DNA from: Streptomyces sp. ISL-98
GTDB lineage: Bacteria > Actinomycetota > Actinomycetes > Streptomycetales > Streptomycetaceae
Direction: 5' to 3'
DNA: 32,743 nt
Assembly (NCBI RefSeq): GCF_018614055.1
Contig: NZ_JAGGPB010000044.1
Coordinates: 1-32,743, forward strand
The notes below the pieces were generated by a model that made no database searches, had not been told where the DNA came from, and saw nothing but the letters and a program-made list of their open reading frames with translations. The number at the start of each line of letters is the position of its first letter. Position 1 is the first letter of the stretch. Below are positions 24,776 through 32,671 of this stretch, one piece after another. The translations under genes were made by a program, and so were the position numbers.

Positions 24776-25052
24776 AGGACGCCACCGACGTGGCGTGAGG
24801 CCATCAGCCCGAAGTCCCCGCCTGGTGGTGACCAACAGGCCGTTTGGGGCTGCTCACCGGCATGACGAGGCCGGTAGGCGACCTGGCGGCACGCGGGCCT
24901 GGCAGTAGAACGGCCGCGTGCCGCCAGCGGATGGTTGGCGTGGCCCATGCGCGCCCAGCCGACCCGCTGGGAGGTCATCGGCCCACGTCAGGCAGCCCTT
25001 GTTGCTTGATGGCCAGAACGGGTCGCCTGGCGCTTCGTCATGTAGGTGCGGC

Positions 25053-25625
25053 TCAGCCGCGCGGTCCCGCACCGTGCAGCAACGTGTCGACGATGCGCGT
25101 GGCCAGTGCGTCCGGGTCTTGTGTGCCCTGGTCCGCACCGGGCCCGTGCAGAGCCTCACCGATGAGGGCGTAGTACACCCTGCGCGTCCACTCCAGGTCC
25201 GCGGCCGGGTCGAGCAGTCCCTCGCGCTGCGCCCGGCCGAAGAATTCGAGGCACCGGGCGTTGATCTCGGCCCAGACGTCTGTGGCGACACCGCTCTCGG
25301 CCAAGGGATTGCCGAGCGTGAACCGCCAGGCGCTCTTGACCCGCAGCGTGTTCGCGGTGGCGCGGTGCAGCGCGACGAGCGGAGGCGCGGTGTCGAGGTG
25401 GGCGTCCTCGATGGCGTTGGTGAGCTGCCGCTTCGCGGAGGAGGCCAATGCCTCGATGAGAGCCTGCCGGTTCGCGAACCGTCGGTGCACCGTCGTTCTG
25501 GCCAGACCCGCCGCTTCGGCGATCTGCTCCATGGGCGCGCCGGGATCCTCGGCGAGCACCCTCTCGGCCGCTTCCAGAATCGCGCGCACACTGCGCTCGG
25601 CATCGGCTCGCAGCGCTCGCCCCAT
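25053..25625 (-). CDS. TetR-family transcriptional repressor
   Basis: This 190-residue protein has an N-terminal TetR helix-turn-helix at about 32-52 (PMEQIAEAAGLARTTVHRRF) and a helical ligand domain. The ATG at 25625 is chosen because GGAGGAG lies just upstream and the domain begins there; a longer frame to 25709 has no such site. It is transcribed away from the SDR gene. It likely represses both itself and the SDR-isomerase pair through sites in the 228-bp intergenic region. Ligand unknown. Confidence 0.9.
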   Translation of the reverse strand: MGRALRADAERSVRAILEAAERVLAEDPGAPMEQIAEAAGLARTTVHRRFANRQALIEALASSAKRQLTNAIEDAHLDTAPPLVALHRATANTLRVKSAWRFTLGNPLAESGVATDVWAEINARCLEFFGRAQREGLLDPAADLEWTRRVYYALIGEALHGPGADQGTQDPDALATRIVDTLLHGAGPRG

Positions 25626-25699
25626 GGCTCCTCCACCCCTGTCATTGGCTCCTGTCTGCCACAGACGATACGCCCAAGTGGCGGATTCCAAGCTATCTG

Positions 25700-25738
25700 C
25701 AACACTCATGTTGCCGTTAATGCCTAAGCGGCTACACT
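25700..25738 (+). promoter_or_regulatory. Promoter of the SDR operon with overlapping operator-like repeats
   Basis: TTGCCG (25711-25716) and TACACT (25733-25738) with a 16-bp spacer form a plausible housekeeping promoter. CAACA-CTCA-TGTTG (25700-25713) overlaps the -35 element. An imperfect GCCGTTA/TAAGCGGC repeat (25713-25732) fills the spacer. Either would suit TetR binding. Confidence 0.5.
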
Positions 25739-25775
25739 GAAGACACGGTTAATCGCCAGGGCAATGGAGACGAGC

Positions 25776-25829
25776 ATGAGTCACACCGCGCTCGCGGCTG
25801 GCGCCCTGAATGACCGCAAAGCACTATGA
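25776..25829 (+). CDS. Possible 17-residue leader peptide
   Basis: ATG at 25776 with GGAGA about 5 nt upstream begins MSHTALAAGALNDRKAL and stops at 25827-25829, 24 bp before the SDR start. It lies after the predicted promoter, so it would be in the transcript. It may be a chance frame. Confidence 0.25.
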   Translation: MSHTALAAGALNDRKAL

Positions 25830-25853
25830 ACATGATCAAATTCTCAGGAGTTC

Positions 25854-26672
25854 ATGATGATCACAAAACGTCCGGTGGCACTCGTGACAGGTGCGTCCTC
25901 CGGTATTGGGCAAGCGGCCGCCCTCGCACTCGTCGAAGCCGGCTTCGAGGTGGTCGGAACCAGCCGGAACACCTCGAAGATCACCCCGCGCGACGGCGTA
26001 ACCTTCCTCGACCTCGACGTGACCAGTGACGCGTCGGTCACCACGCTGGTCCAGCAGGTCATCGAACGGTTCGGCCGGATCGACGTCCTGGTCAACAACG
26101 CTGGTATCGGCTCAACAGGCGCCGCCGAGGAAAGCTCCCTGACGCAGGACCAGCGTGTCTTCGACATCAACCTCTTCGGCGTCATCCGCATGACGAAGGC
26201 CGTCCTGCCGCACATGCGAGCCCAGCGCCGCGGGCGCATCATCAACATGTCGTCGATCTACGGGTTCATCCCCCAGCCCTACATGGCCGTCTACGTCGCG
26301 TCCAAGCACGCGGTCGAGGGGTACTCCGAGTCCCTGGACCATGAGGTCCGCGAGCACGGCGTCCGGGTCCTTCTCGTCGAGCCCGGCGGGACCAACACCG
26401 CATTCGAAGGAAACATCGTGCAGCCCGACACACCGCTGCCGGTCTACGCGGAACAACGGCGCCTCACTGACCAGGTGGTCGCGCAGGCGGTCAAGGGCGG
26501 CGACGCCCCCGCCACCGTCGCCCAGGCGATCGTCACAGCAGCCACCGCCCCCAAGCCGAAGCCGCGCTACACCGCCGGTCCGTTCGCGAGGCGTCTCAGC
26601 GTGCTGCGCCGCATCGCTCCCGCGCGGGTCTTCGACCAGCAGATCCGCAAGTTCAACAAGCTGGCAGGCTGA
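25854..26672 (+). CDS. Short-chain dehydrogenase/reductase (SDR)
   Basis: This 272-residue classical SDR has the cofactor motif TGASSGIG (12-19), NNAG (81-84), and the catalytic Ser133/134, Tyr147 and Lys151 (YVASK). Acid-rich signals near the first strand are weak, and R38 follows TS, so NADP preference is plausible. AGGAG is 3 nt before the first ATG and 6 nt before the second (25857), so either may be used. It is divergent from the TetR gene and followed 69 bp later by the DinB/MDMPI-like gene. It resembles oxidoreductases of the retinol-dehydrogenase-like group; substrate unknown. Confidence 0.92.
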   Translation: MMITKRPVALVTGASSGIGQAAALALVEAGFEVVGTSRNTSKITPRDGVTFLDLDVTSDASVTTLVQQVIERFGRIDVLVNNAGIGSTGAAEESSLTQDQRVFDINLFGVIRMTKAVLPHMRAQRRGRIINMSSIYGFIPQPYMAVYVASKHAVEGYSESLDHEVREHGVRVLLVEPGGTNTAFEGNIVQPDTPLPVYAEQRRLTDQVVAQAVKGGDAPATVAQAIVTAATAPKPKPRYTAGPFARRLSVLRRIAPARVFDQQIRKFNKLAG

Positions 26673-26741
26673 GGCCGCAGAACTCGTCGGGCACCCACCT
26701 CGCGCGGGAGCAGGGCCCGGGGCCGGGCGAAAGGATCACCG

Positions 26742-27512
26742 ATGAAGGCCAATCGAGCGGAAGCCTTCCGCACGGAGCGCATGGAGATGCTGCGTTTCTG
26801 CCGGGAGCTGGACGAAAAAGAGTGGAGTGCGGCGAGCGGCGCGGCCGGGTGGCGCGTGCAGGACGTGGTGGCGCACCTGGGTGCCACCTGCCGCTCCTAC
26901 TTCACTCCCGCCATGGTGACGCTGATGCGCATGAAGGATCTCGAGCGGACCAACGACCTGTTCGTCGACCGGCGTCGCGGCCAGCCGGTTGCACGGACAC
27001 TCGCCGAGTACGAACGATGGAGCCGGATGATCGGCGTGGCCGCCCGGCTGCCCCTTGACCGGGTGCGTCTGCCGATGGCCGAGCTCGGCTCGTTCCCGGG
27101 CGGGCTGGTAATCGCTGGTGCGATGACGTTCGACCATCACACCCACCTTCGCCACGACATCGCTCCCGCGCTGGAGCGGCCGGTTCCGGGCACCGACGTG
27201 AACCGGATGGCCACGGTGCTGGAGTGGATGTTCGCCGTGCTGGCAAATCAGCTGCGGTCGGCGCAGCCGGCCTGGTTCGTTCATCCCGTCACAATCGAGC
27301 TGGAGGGACCCGGCGGAGGTACCTGGTGCGTGGGCCCGGGCGGCGCGGTGACTCCCGGACGAGTCGACAGGCCGCCAGCCACGATCACCGCGCTCGCCGT
27401 GGAGTTCCCGGAATGGGCCACCCGCCGGGCCGACTGGCGCGATCGGGACGTGCGGATCTCGGGCGATGCCGACTACGCCGCCCAGCTTCTCGACATCGTG
27501 AAGGTGGTGTGA
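26742..27512 (+). CDS. DinB/mycothiol-dependent maleylpyruvate isomerase-like protein
   Basis: This 256-residue protein has an N-terminal DinB-like helical bundle with WRVQDVVAHLGAT (His near 46) and further His residues in MTFDHHTHLRHD. These are the metal-site positions of the MDMPI family. The C-terminal part ends in sterol-carrier-like sequence (RISGDADYAAQLLDIV). Family members use mycothiol as cofactor or are uncharacterised metal hydrolases. Ribosome site is GAAAGGA ahead of ATG. It shares the transcript of the SDR under probable TetR control, suggesting a detoxification pair. Confidence 0.75.
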   Translation: MKANRAEAFRTERMEMLRFCRELDEKEWSAASGAAGWRVQDVVAHLGATCRSYFTPAMVTLMRMKDLERTNDLFVDRRRGQPVARTLAEYERWSRMIGVAARLPLDRVRLPMAELGSFPGGLVIAGAMTFDHHTHLRHDIAPALERPVPGTDVNRMATVLEWMFAVLANQLRSAQPAWFVHPVTIELEGPGGGTWCVGPGGAVTPGRVDRPPATITALAVEFPEWATRRADWRDRDVRISGDADYAAQLLDIVKVV

Positions 27513-27531
27513 GAAGAACCCGATTATCCAC

Positions 27532-27740
27532 TCAGCGCCGGATGTCGCCCGGCGCGAGCAGGCTGGTGAGCTCGGCGATCCCCTCCGGGGAAGGCTTGAA
27601 GTAGCGGCGGACGTTTTCCGCCTTCTTGTGCCGCGACTTGGCCATCAGCATCAGCAGCGATGCGCCCTGCTCGCCAAGGTGAGTCAGGGAGGAGTGGCGG
27701 TACTCGTGCAGGTCCCAGCCGGTGCCCGCCCCGCGCACGT
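27532..27740 (-). pseudogene. Tyrosine recombinase (phage/ICE integrase) C-terminal fragment
   Basis: The frame gives WDLHEYRHSSLTHLGEQGAS (the HxxR box), then SRHKKAENVRRYFKPS with the Tyr nucleophile. This is the last third of an actinomycete integrase. Similarity starts at about 27740, so the N-terminal two thirds are missing and the catalytic set is incomplete. No att site or tRNA gene is visible beside it. Confidence 0.8.
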
Positions 27741-27748
27741 AGTCGGGC

Positions 27749-27826
27749 CTGATCGAGGAGTTCGCTGCCGCGTTCCCCGACGAGGAGCCCGACGCCTCCG
27801 ACCGTTCCGGCACGAGGGCCGCCTGA
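27749..27826 (+). pseudogene. Antitoxin C-terminal tail (partner of the Fic-like toxin)
   Basis: Twenty-five codons (LIEEFAAAFPDEEPDASDRS and five more) end in TGA 3 bp before the next ATG. The acidic tail and position directly before a Fic-like toxin fit the antitoxin of that pair. Sequence left of 27749 is unrelated (integrase on the other strand), so the gene's DNA-binding part is gone. Confidence 0.55.
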
Positions 27827-27829
27827 CCG

Positions 27830-28204
27830 ATGCCGCCTGAACTGTACATCGACGTAGCGTGGCTCCTCGAACAGCAGGCCGAGTTCCTGCCCAAGGCCCT
27901 GGAGGTCAGTGACTTCTCCGGGCTGGTCGCCGCGGTAGCACGTCACAAGGTCAACACCCCCAAGCTCGGCTACCTGCCTGACGCCTCGTGGCGGGCGGCC
28001 GCACTCTTCCACGAGATCGTGAGCGTCCGACCACTGCCCGCGCGCAACCCGACCTTCGCCGCGCTCATCGCGATCTCCTACATGCAGGCTTCCGGCGAAG
28101 GACTCACAGAGCCGTACGGCAGCTTCATCGACCTCGCCAGGGACGTACGGGCCGGGGCCGACGCGTTCGCCTGCGCCGAGAAGATCCGCAGCTGGCGCCT
28201 CTGA
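27830..28204 (+). CDS. Fic/Doc-like toxin component, degenerate
   Basis: This 124-residue protein resembles the 'fic family toxin-antitoxin system, toxin component' proteins of Streptomyces. It starts YIDVAWLLEQQAEFLP, then SDFSGLVAAVARH and ASWRAAALFHEIVSVRPLPA, and ends with helices. Canonical Fic proteins carry HPFxxGNKR for AMP or phosphate transfer. Here the matching place reads LPARNPTFAALIA, so the catalytic His and GNKR are missing, as in related annotated proteins. Its antitoxin is truncated, consistent with an inactive or tolerated toxin. Confidence 0.65.
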   Translation: MPPELYIDVAWLLEQQAEFLPKALEVSDFSGLVAAVARHKVNTPKLGYLPDASWRAAALFHEIVSVRPLPARNPTFAALIAISYMQASGEGLTEPYGSFIDLARDVRAGADAFACAEKIRSWRL

Positions 28205-28286
28205 TCACATGCCGGTCACACGGCCTGATTCACCGCCCCACGTCAAGATCGCCCTGCTCAGTTGGCGGTTGCCGGGCCGCCTTCCC

Positions 28287-28547
28287 TCAGGCTGCCGTGC
28301 GCGCCTGAGAGACGTCCAGGCTCCACTGCTGAAGGTCCAGGTCGCGTTCCGTTGCCGCAGTGAGGCGGGCCCGTACATAGAGCCGCACGCCGGGCAGGTC
28401 CCGCCTCGATAGGCAGGTCTCCGCGGTCAACATCCGCGTCGGGACGTGAACGAGGATCACCCCGCCGCACCACTCCGGCAGCGATACGAGCGCGGTCGTG
28501 TCGCCGGCGCGGATCACGGTCGCCACCGTCAGGCTGTGCTGGGCCAT
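28287..28547 (-). CDS. Small conserved protein of unknown function, paralog 1
   Basis: This 86-residue protein begins MAQHSLTVATVIRAG, then DTTALVSLPEWCGGVILVHV, and appears mainly beta-stranded. It is clearly related to the product of 30829-31068 (shared TVATVxRAG, TALVSL, LPxxRL and LDxxxW patterns). AAGGGGG lies 5 nt before the ATG. A C-run at 28573-28578 (minus-strand sense) further upstream could pair with it and hide the ribosome site. Function unknown. Confidence 0.65.
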   Translation of the reverse strand: MAQHSLTVATVIRAGDTTALVSLPEWCGGVILVHVPTRMLTAETCLSRRDLPGVRLYVRARLTAATERDLDLQQWSLDVSQARTAA

Positions 28548-28817
28548 GGAAGCCCCCTTCCATCGTGGTGGTGGGGGGTGGAGAGATCATGACTCACGCT
28601 CAACCGGTTCACCAGCCTTCGGCCAGCATCCAGTCGCGCCACGGCCGCACGGCGTAGATCTCTGCGCTCGTGACCAGCTGCGGACCGGTGTACCGCGACC
28701 GCGCAGACCCCGCCGGGCGATCGGCCACCCCGACCACATGATCGTCAGGTGATTGCCTATCGCATGTGTATTGGGTGCGAGCTATGTTCTGTGCTCCGCG
28801 ACCCCGGAGGCGCCGCC

Positions 28818-29252
28818 ATGGCCACAGACGAAGAAGCCCTGCTCGCGGTGCTGGGCGAGGAAATCCTCGCGTACCAGATCGCCGAACTCCTGCCGGAACA
28901 ACGGGCGGCGGCCGACCTGGAACTGGCCCGCTGCTCCGCAGCCCTCGTCGCGCACGCCCTGCTCCGCCACGACAGTGCGGTGGCTGCCGTCCGGATCGAG
29001 GAGGACAGCGACCCGGACGAGCGGTACGCCTCCGCCGCCATCTCGGCCGAGGGCGCCGAACGCGACCTGACCGACGCGGAGTCGGACGACCTCGGCGGCC
29101 TCGACAGCAACCTCATGGACAGCAACGCGGCCGCCTGGCACCCGCTGTGCCGTGACGTCGACGACCGCCACGGCGTCTACGTCCTCGACGTGGCCGGAGC
29201 CCTGGAGTCCGGGCGGGAAGTCCTCGCCCGCCGGGCCTCGTCCTCCCGGTGA
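28818..29252 (+). CDS. Acidic protein of unknown function
   Basis: This 144-residue, strongly acidic protein (EEALLAVLGEEILAYQIAEL; EEDSDPDERY) has predicted helices in the first half and a C-terminal VYVLDVAGALESGREVLA segment. GGAGG precedes the ATG at 28818 by 7 nt; a longer frame from 28749 lacks a site. No family recognised and it is transcribed toward the IS remnants. Confidence 0.55.
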   Translation: MATDEEALLAVLGEEILAYQIAELLPEQRAAADLELARCSAALVAHALLRHDSAVAAVRIEEDSDPDERYASAAISAEGAERDLTDAESDDLGGLDSNLMDSNAAAWHPLCRDVDDRHGVYVLDVAGALESGREVLARRASSSR

Positions 29253-29340
29253 CCGGGGCCCTCCGAAGAAGATCGCGAACCCCCTTCCGGCCGTGGACCA
29301 GCTCCGGCCACGCCGAAGTGAGCATGCTGTCCCCGCTGGA

Positions 29341-29455
29341 TTACTTCCCCTCGTGGGCCGCTTCGAGCACGGCCGCCAGGCGGTCAGCGACCTCGGCCGA
29401 ACATCCGCCGAGCTCCACGAAGCCGCACTCCTTGACGTCCTCCCCCAGCTAAAGG
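29341..29455 (-). pseudogene. C-terminal remnant of an unidentified gene
   Basis: Between a stop at about 29453 and TAA (29341-29343), the minus-strand frame reads LGEDVKECGFVELGGCSAEV and ends ADRLAAVLEAAHEGK. It looks like a protein C-terminus without a start codon, cut at the edge of the IS1182 relic. Confidence 0.3.
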
Positions 29456-29498
29456 ACTCCGTTGGGAAATCCGTGAACCGGGCCTGGTCGTCTTGTCG

Positions 29499-29979
29499 TT
29501 AGGCGGCAAGTTCGAGTCGGGCGAGGTATGAGACGCGGGTCTCGCCGAGCGGTGTTCCGGTCAGCCAGGCGTCGAGTCTGATGATGTTGATAGCGGTGGC
29601 GGCGAAGATGTGGCCGAGATGGGTCTTGAGCAGGCCGGTGTAGCGGGTCCGGCGGATGCGGGTGCGCCGGACGGCCTGGGAGATGGTCCCCTCCACCCCG
29701 GCCCGGATGTTGTAGCGCTGCTGCCACTCGTCGGTCAGCTGCTCGCGGCGCCGGGCCTCCAGAGCTTCCTGCTGGTCCTGGGGCAGCAGAGTCAGGCTGC
29801 GGCCCCACTTGCCGTTCGCCGCCCTGGTGCACTTCTCCCGCACGGGGCAACTCCCGCAGTCCGCAGCCGTGAAATGCACGCGCGCGACGGGGGTTCCGCT
29901 GCTCTTGCGCTGGTCGGACCAGCTGGCGCTGATGTTCCCCCTGGGGGCAGGTGACCTGCTTGGTCTGCCAGTCGATCGT
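29499..29979 (-). pseudogene. IS1182-family transposase, C-terminal part, frameshifted
   Basis: The frame IDWQTKQVTCPQG is followed, after one extra base in a C5 run (29937-29941), by NISASWSDQRKS. Then come CGSCPVREKCTRA (zinc-like Cys cluster), YNIRAGVEGTISQ (DDE Glu region) and a tail ending LARLELAA. This is the last part of an IS1182-type transposase. The N-terminal part is missing because sequence changes to an IS30 transposase at about 29980. Confidence 0.85.
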
Positions 29980-30570
29980 CGACAGGTTTGTTCCTTTGGG
30001 CAGGTACTGCCGGAGCAGCTTGTTGGTGTTCTCGTTGGTGCCACGTTGCCAGGGGCTACGCGGGGCTGCGAAGAACACGTCGACACCGGTATCGGCGGTG
30101 AATCGCTTGTGGGCTGCCAGTTCCATGCCGCGATCCCAGGTCAGCGTGCCGCGTAGTCGGGAGTCCATGCGCGCGTAGGTCTCGGCGAGAGCGGGAACGA
30201 CCACGGTGGTGTGACGGCTGGCGAGTTTCACGACCGTGAGGAAGCGCGTCTTCCGGTCGACCAGTGTGGCGACCTGGCTGTTGTTCGAGCCGATCACCAG
30301 ATCGCCTTCCAGGTGCCCGGATTCGCTGCGGTCCTCCGCCGCCTGGGGCCGCTCCTCGATCGGTCGGGCATCGGTGATCTGTGAACGCCACTGGCCTTTC
30401 ACCGTGTGGCGCTTGCTCTTCCGGATCGGGCGGCCAGTTCGAAGGCGCTTGCACAGCTCGCGGGGGACCACCTTCCAGCGGGTGGTGTAGATCGACCGGT
30501 AGATCGTCTCGTGGGTAATCCGCATCTGCGGGTCGTCACCGTGATGCAGGCTGTCCAGCTCAGCGGGGGA
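29980..30570 (-). pseudogene. IS30-family transposase fragment with intact DDE core
   Basis: The frame from 30525 reads MRITHETIYRSIY, then ESGHLEGDLVIGS (Asp75), TLTWDRGMELA (Asp131) and WQRGTNENTNKLLRQYLPKG (Glu165), the full DDE triad of IS30 enzymes. It can be followed upstream a further 15 codons to about 30570, where a frame change in a C-run and unrelated sequence begin. The N-terminal helix-turn-helix and the last 40 or so residues are absent. At 29980 the frame continues without a stop into IS1182 sequence. Confidence 0.85.
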
Positions 30571-30666
30571 ACTTCAGGACAGGTGATCCGCGCGCACTTG
30601 GACCTCAGCACAGGCACGGCCACTCTCAGCGCCGGTGGACGCGAGTTGCTCTCCTGTGTCGACTGA
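30565..30666 (+). pseudogene. C-terminal remnant of an unidentified plus-strand gene
   Basis: Right of the IS30 fragment, the plus strand reads SGQVIRAHLDLSTGTATLSA, then GGRELLSCVD and TGA. This looks like a real protein end with beta-strand alternation, and it has no start of its own. Family not recognised. Confidence 0.3.
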
Positions 30667-30828
30667 CGGATCACTCATGGCGACAACATCCGCACCTACC
30701 CTTCCACTGATGGCGGTGCTCAGCAGTCTCGCACCGCACCGGGGCGGCACGGGGCCGGAGGCCAGTCCATCAGCGGCGGCACCAGCGGTGCGGCCGTTCC
30801 GTAAGGACCAGGCGCGGGGAGCAGGTCG

Positions 30829-31068
30829 TTAGAGCGTCTCCCAGTCGCGCAGTGCGAGACCGTCCTCGAGGACTGCACCAAGATGGGCGGTCACCAACAG
30901 CCGCGTCTCGGGCAGAGCCGCGAGCGAGCGGCCAGTGACGGAAACCAGGACCTGCGTGTGTACCGGCACGAGGACCTGTCCCCGATACCAGCCTGACAGG
31001 GAGACCAGGGCCGTCCTGGGGCCGGCTCGCACCACGGTTGCCACCGTTCTCGTTCCGCGTGCTTCCAT
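30829..31068 (-). CDS. Small conserved protein of unknown function, paralog 2
   Basis: This 79-residue protein (MEARGTRTVATVVRAG; TALVSLSGWYRGQVLVPVH) is a paralog of the 28287-28547 product. The ATG at 31068 has AAGGGGG 5 nt upstream, exactly as in the paralog. A seven-base C-run (31093-31099 on the minus strand) then a GATCAT motif lie further up the leader. Mostly beta-strands are predicted; function unknown. Confidence 0.65.
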   Translation of the reverse strand: MEARGTRTVATVVRAGPRTALVSLSGWYRGQVLVPVHTQVLVSVTGRSLAALPETRLLVTAHLGAVLEDGLALRDWETL

Positions 31069-31255
31069 GCGGTCCCCCTTCGTACGCGCCCTGGGGGGGT
31101 GAGCGTGGATCATCACCCACCCGCACATCTCCTGACCAGAGGCGCGCACTGCCCGGCGGGCAGGCCAGGCCCTGCGCGACAGAGAGTCACGCCCGGAGGG
31201 CGCCCGGCCGGGATAGGTTCAGGTGACCTTGTATCTCGTGAAGGGAGCGCCATTC

Positions 31256-32638
31256 ATGCTGCCGATGAGCCTGGCCCAGATCGCTGAGGTGGTGCAGGGA
31301 CGGATGCATCAGGTGCCCGACCCTGACGCCGTGGTGACGGGTCCGGCGTTCGTCGATTCCAGGCTGGCCGCCCCCGGCGGCCTCTTCGTCGCGTTCGACG
31401 GAGAGCGGGTAGACGGCCACGACTTCGCGAGCCAGGCCGTAGCCGCAGGGGCAGCGGGTGTGCTCGCTTCCCGGCCGGTGGCGGCTCCCGCGATCGTGGT
31501 CCCGGATGTGCTGGAGGCGCTGGGCGCGCTCACCTCCTGGACGGCCCGGAGAATGGTGGAGACCACGCGCATCGGTGTGACCGGATCCAGCGGAAAGACG
31601 AGCACGAAGGATCTCCTAGGCCAGGTACTTGGCCGTCTGGGTCCGACGGTGGCCACGGCGGGATCGCAGAACAACGAGATCGGTGTGCCTCTGACGGTAC
31701 TGGGCGCGCTGCCAGGTACGGAGTACCTGGTGTTGGAGATGGGCGCTCGGGGGGTCGGCCACCTGTCCTACCTGACGGGGCTGGTCCCGCTCGACGTGTC
31801 GTTGGTGCTGAACGTCGGGTCCGCGCACGCGGGTGAGTTCGGCGGCCGTGAGGCGACCGCCCAGGCCAAGGGCGAGCTGGTCGAGGCCCTGGAGTCCGAC
31901 GGCGCGGCGCTGCTGAACGCGGACGATCCACTGGTGGCCGCCATGGCGTCGCGCAGCAAGGCGCCGGTGACGTACTTCGGCTGCTGCGCGCAGGCCGACA
32001 TCCGGGCGGAGAACGTCCGGCTCGACGACCATGGCTGGGCGCACTTCGAGCTGCGCACGTCGGCCGGGCAGGCCCCCGTGGTCCTGCGGCTGCTGGGTGA
32101 GCACCATGTGTCCAACGCGCTTGCCACGGCGGCGGTCGCGCACACGCTGGGTATGGCGACCGCGGAGATCGCGGACGCGCTGAGCAGCGCGGTGGCCACC
32201 ACGGGCAGCCGGATGCAGCTGCACGAGCGGGCTGACGGCGTCACGGTGATCGACGACGCGTACAACGCGAACCCGGACTCCATGGCGGCGGCGCTGCGCG
32301 CGCTGGCGTCGATGGGCAGCGGCCGCCGGACAGTGGCGGTCATCGGGGAGATGCGCGAGCTGGGCCCGGAGTCGGCCGCGGATCACCGCGCGGTGGGCGA
32401 GCTGGCCGGCGGTCTCGGCGTGGACATCGTCGTGGGCGTCGGCGGCGACGAGGCCGGATGGGTAGTGGCGGGCGCGGCGGAGAAGGGAGCCGCGACCCAC
32501 CAAGCAGCCGATCGCGCGGCCGCCGCCGAGCTGCTGGCCGGGCTGCTGGGAGCCGGGGACCTGGTGCTGGTCAAGGCGAGCCTGGGAGCCGGGCTCCAGG
32601 CCCTCGTCCGCGACCTGCTGGACGAACCGGTTCGGTAG
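31256..32638 (+). CDS. murF: UDP-N-acetylmuramoyl-tripeptide--D-alanyl-D-alanine ligase (MurF)
   Basis: This 460-residue cytoplasmic enzyme adds D-Ala-D-Ala to the peptidoglycan precursor UDP-MurNAc-tripeptide. Domain 1 binds the UDP part (DSRLAAPGGLFVAFDGER), domain 2 has the ATP P-loop GVTGSSGKTST (107-117) and NADDP, and domain 3 carries DDAYNANPDSM. The ATG at 31256 has AAGGGA at 10 nt. A GTG at 31223 is also in frame and adds 11 residues. The gene is outside a division/cell-wall cluster, so it is probably a second murF, as seen in some actinomycetes. Confidence 0.93.
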   Translation: MLPMSLAQIAEVVQGRMHQVPDPDAVVTGPAFVDSRLAAPGGLFVAFDGERVDGHDFASQAVAAGAAGVLASRPVAAPAIVVPDVLEALGALTSWTARRMVETTRIGVTGSSGKTSTKDLLGQVLGRLGPTVATAGSQNNEIGVPLTVLGALPGTEYLVLEMGARGVGHLSYLTGLVPLDVSLVLNVGSAHAGEFGGREATAQAKGELVEALESDGAALLNADDPLVAAMASRSKAPVTYFGCCAQADIRAENVRLDDHGWAHFELRTSAGQAPVVLRLLGEHHVSNALATAAVAHTLGMATAEIADALSSAVATTGSRMQLHERADGVTVIDDAYNANPDSMAAALRALASMGSGRRTVAVIGEMRELGPESAADHRAVGELAGGLGVDIVVGVGGDEAGWVVAGAAEKGAATHQAADRAAAAELLAGLLGAGDLVLVKASLGAGLQALVRDLLDEPVR

Positions 32639-32645
32639 GGCAGTT

Positions 32646-32671
32646 GGCGCACCAACGAAATGCGGTGCGCC
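32646..32671 (+). terminator. Hairpin after murF
   Basis: GGCGCACC (32646-32653) pairs perfectly with GGTGCGCC (32664-32671) across 10 nt, 7 bp after the murF stop. It is a likely transcription end. Confidence 0.55.

Noticed and set aside
23579..24865. Plus-strand frame of 428 codons opposite carbonic anhydrase
   Set aside because: Arg/Gly/Pro-rich shadow; the minus-strand gene carries all zinc ligands.
27513..27531. Attachment site or tRNA 3' end next to the integrase fragment
   Set aside because: No tRNA-like cloverleaf or direct repeat could be found on either side.
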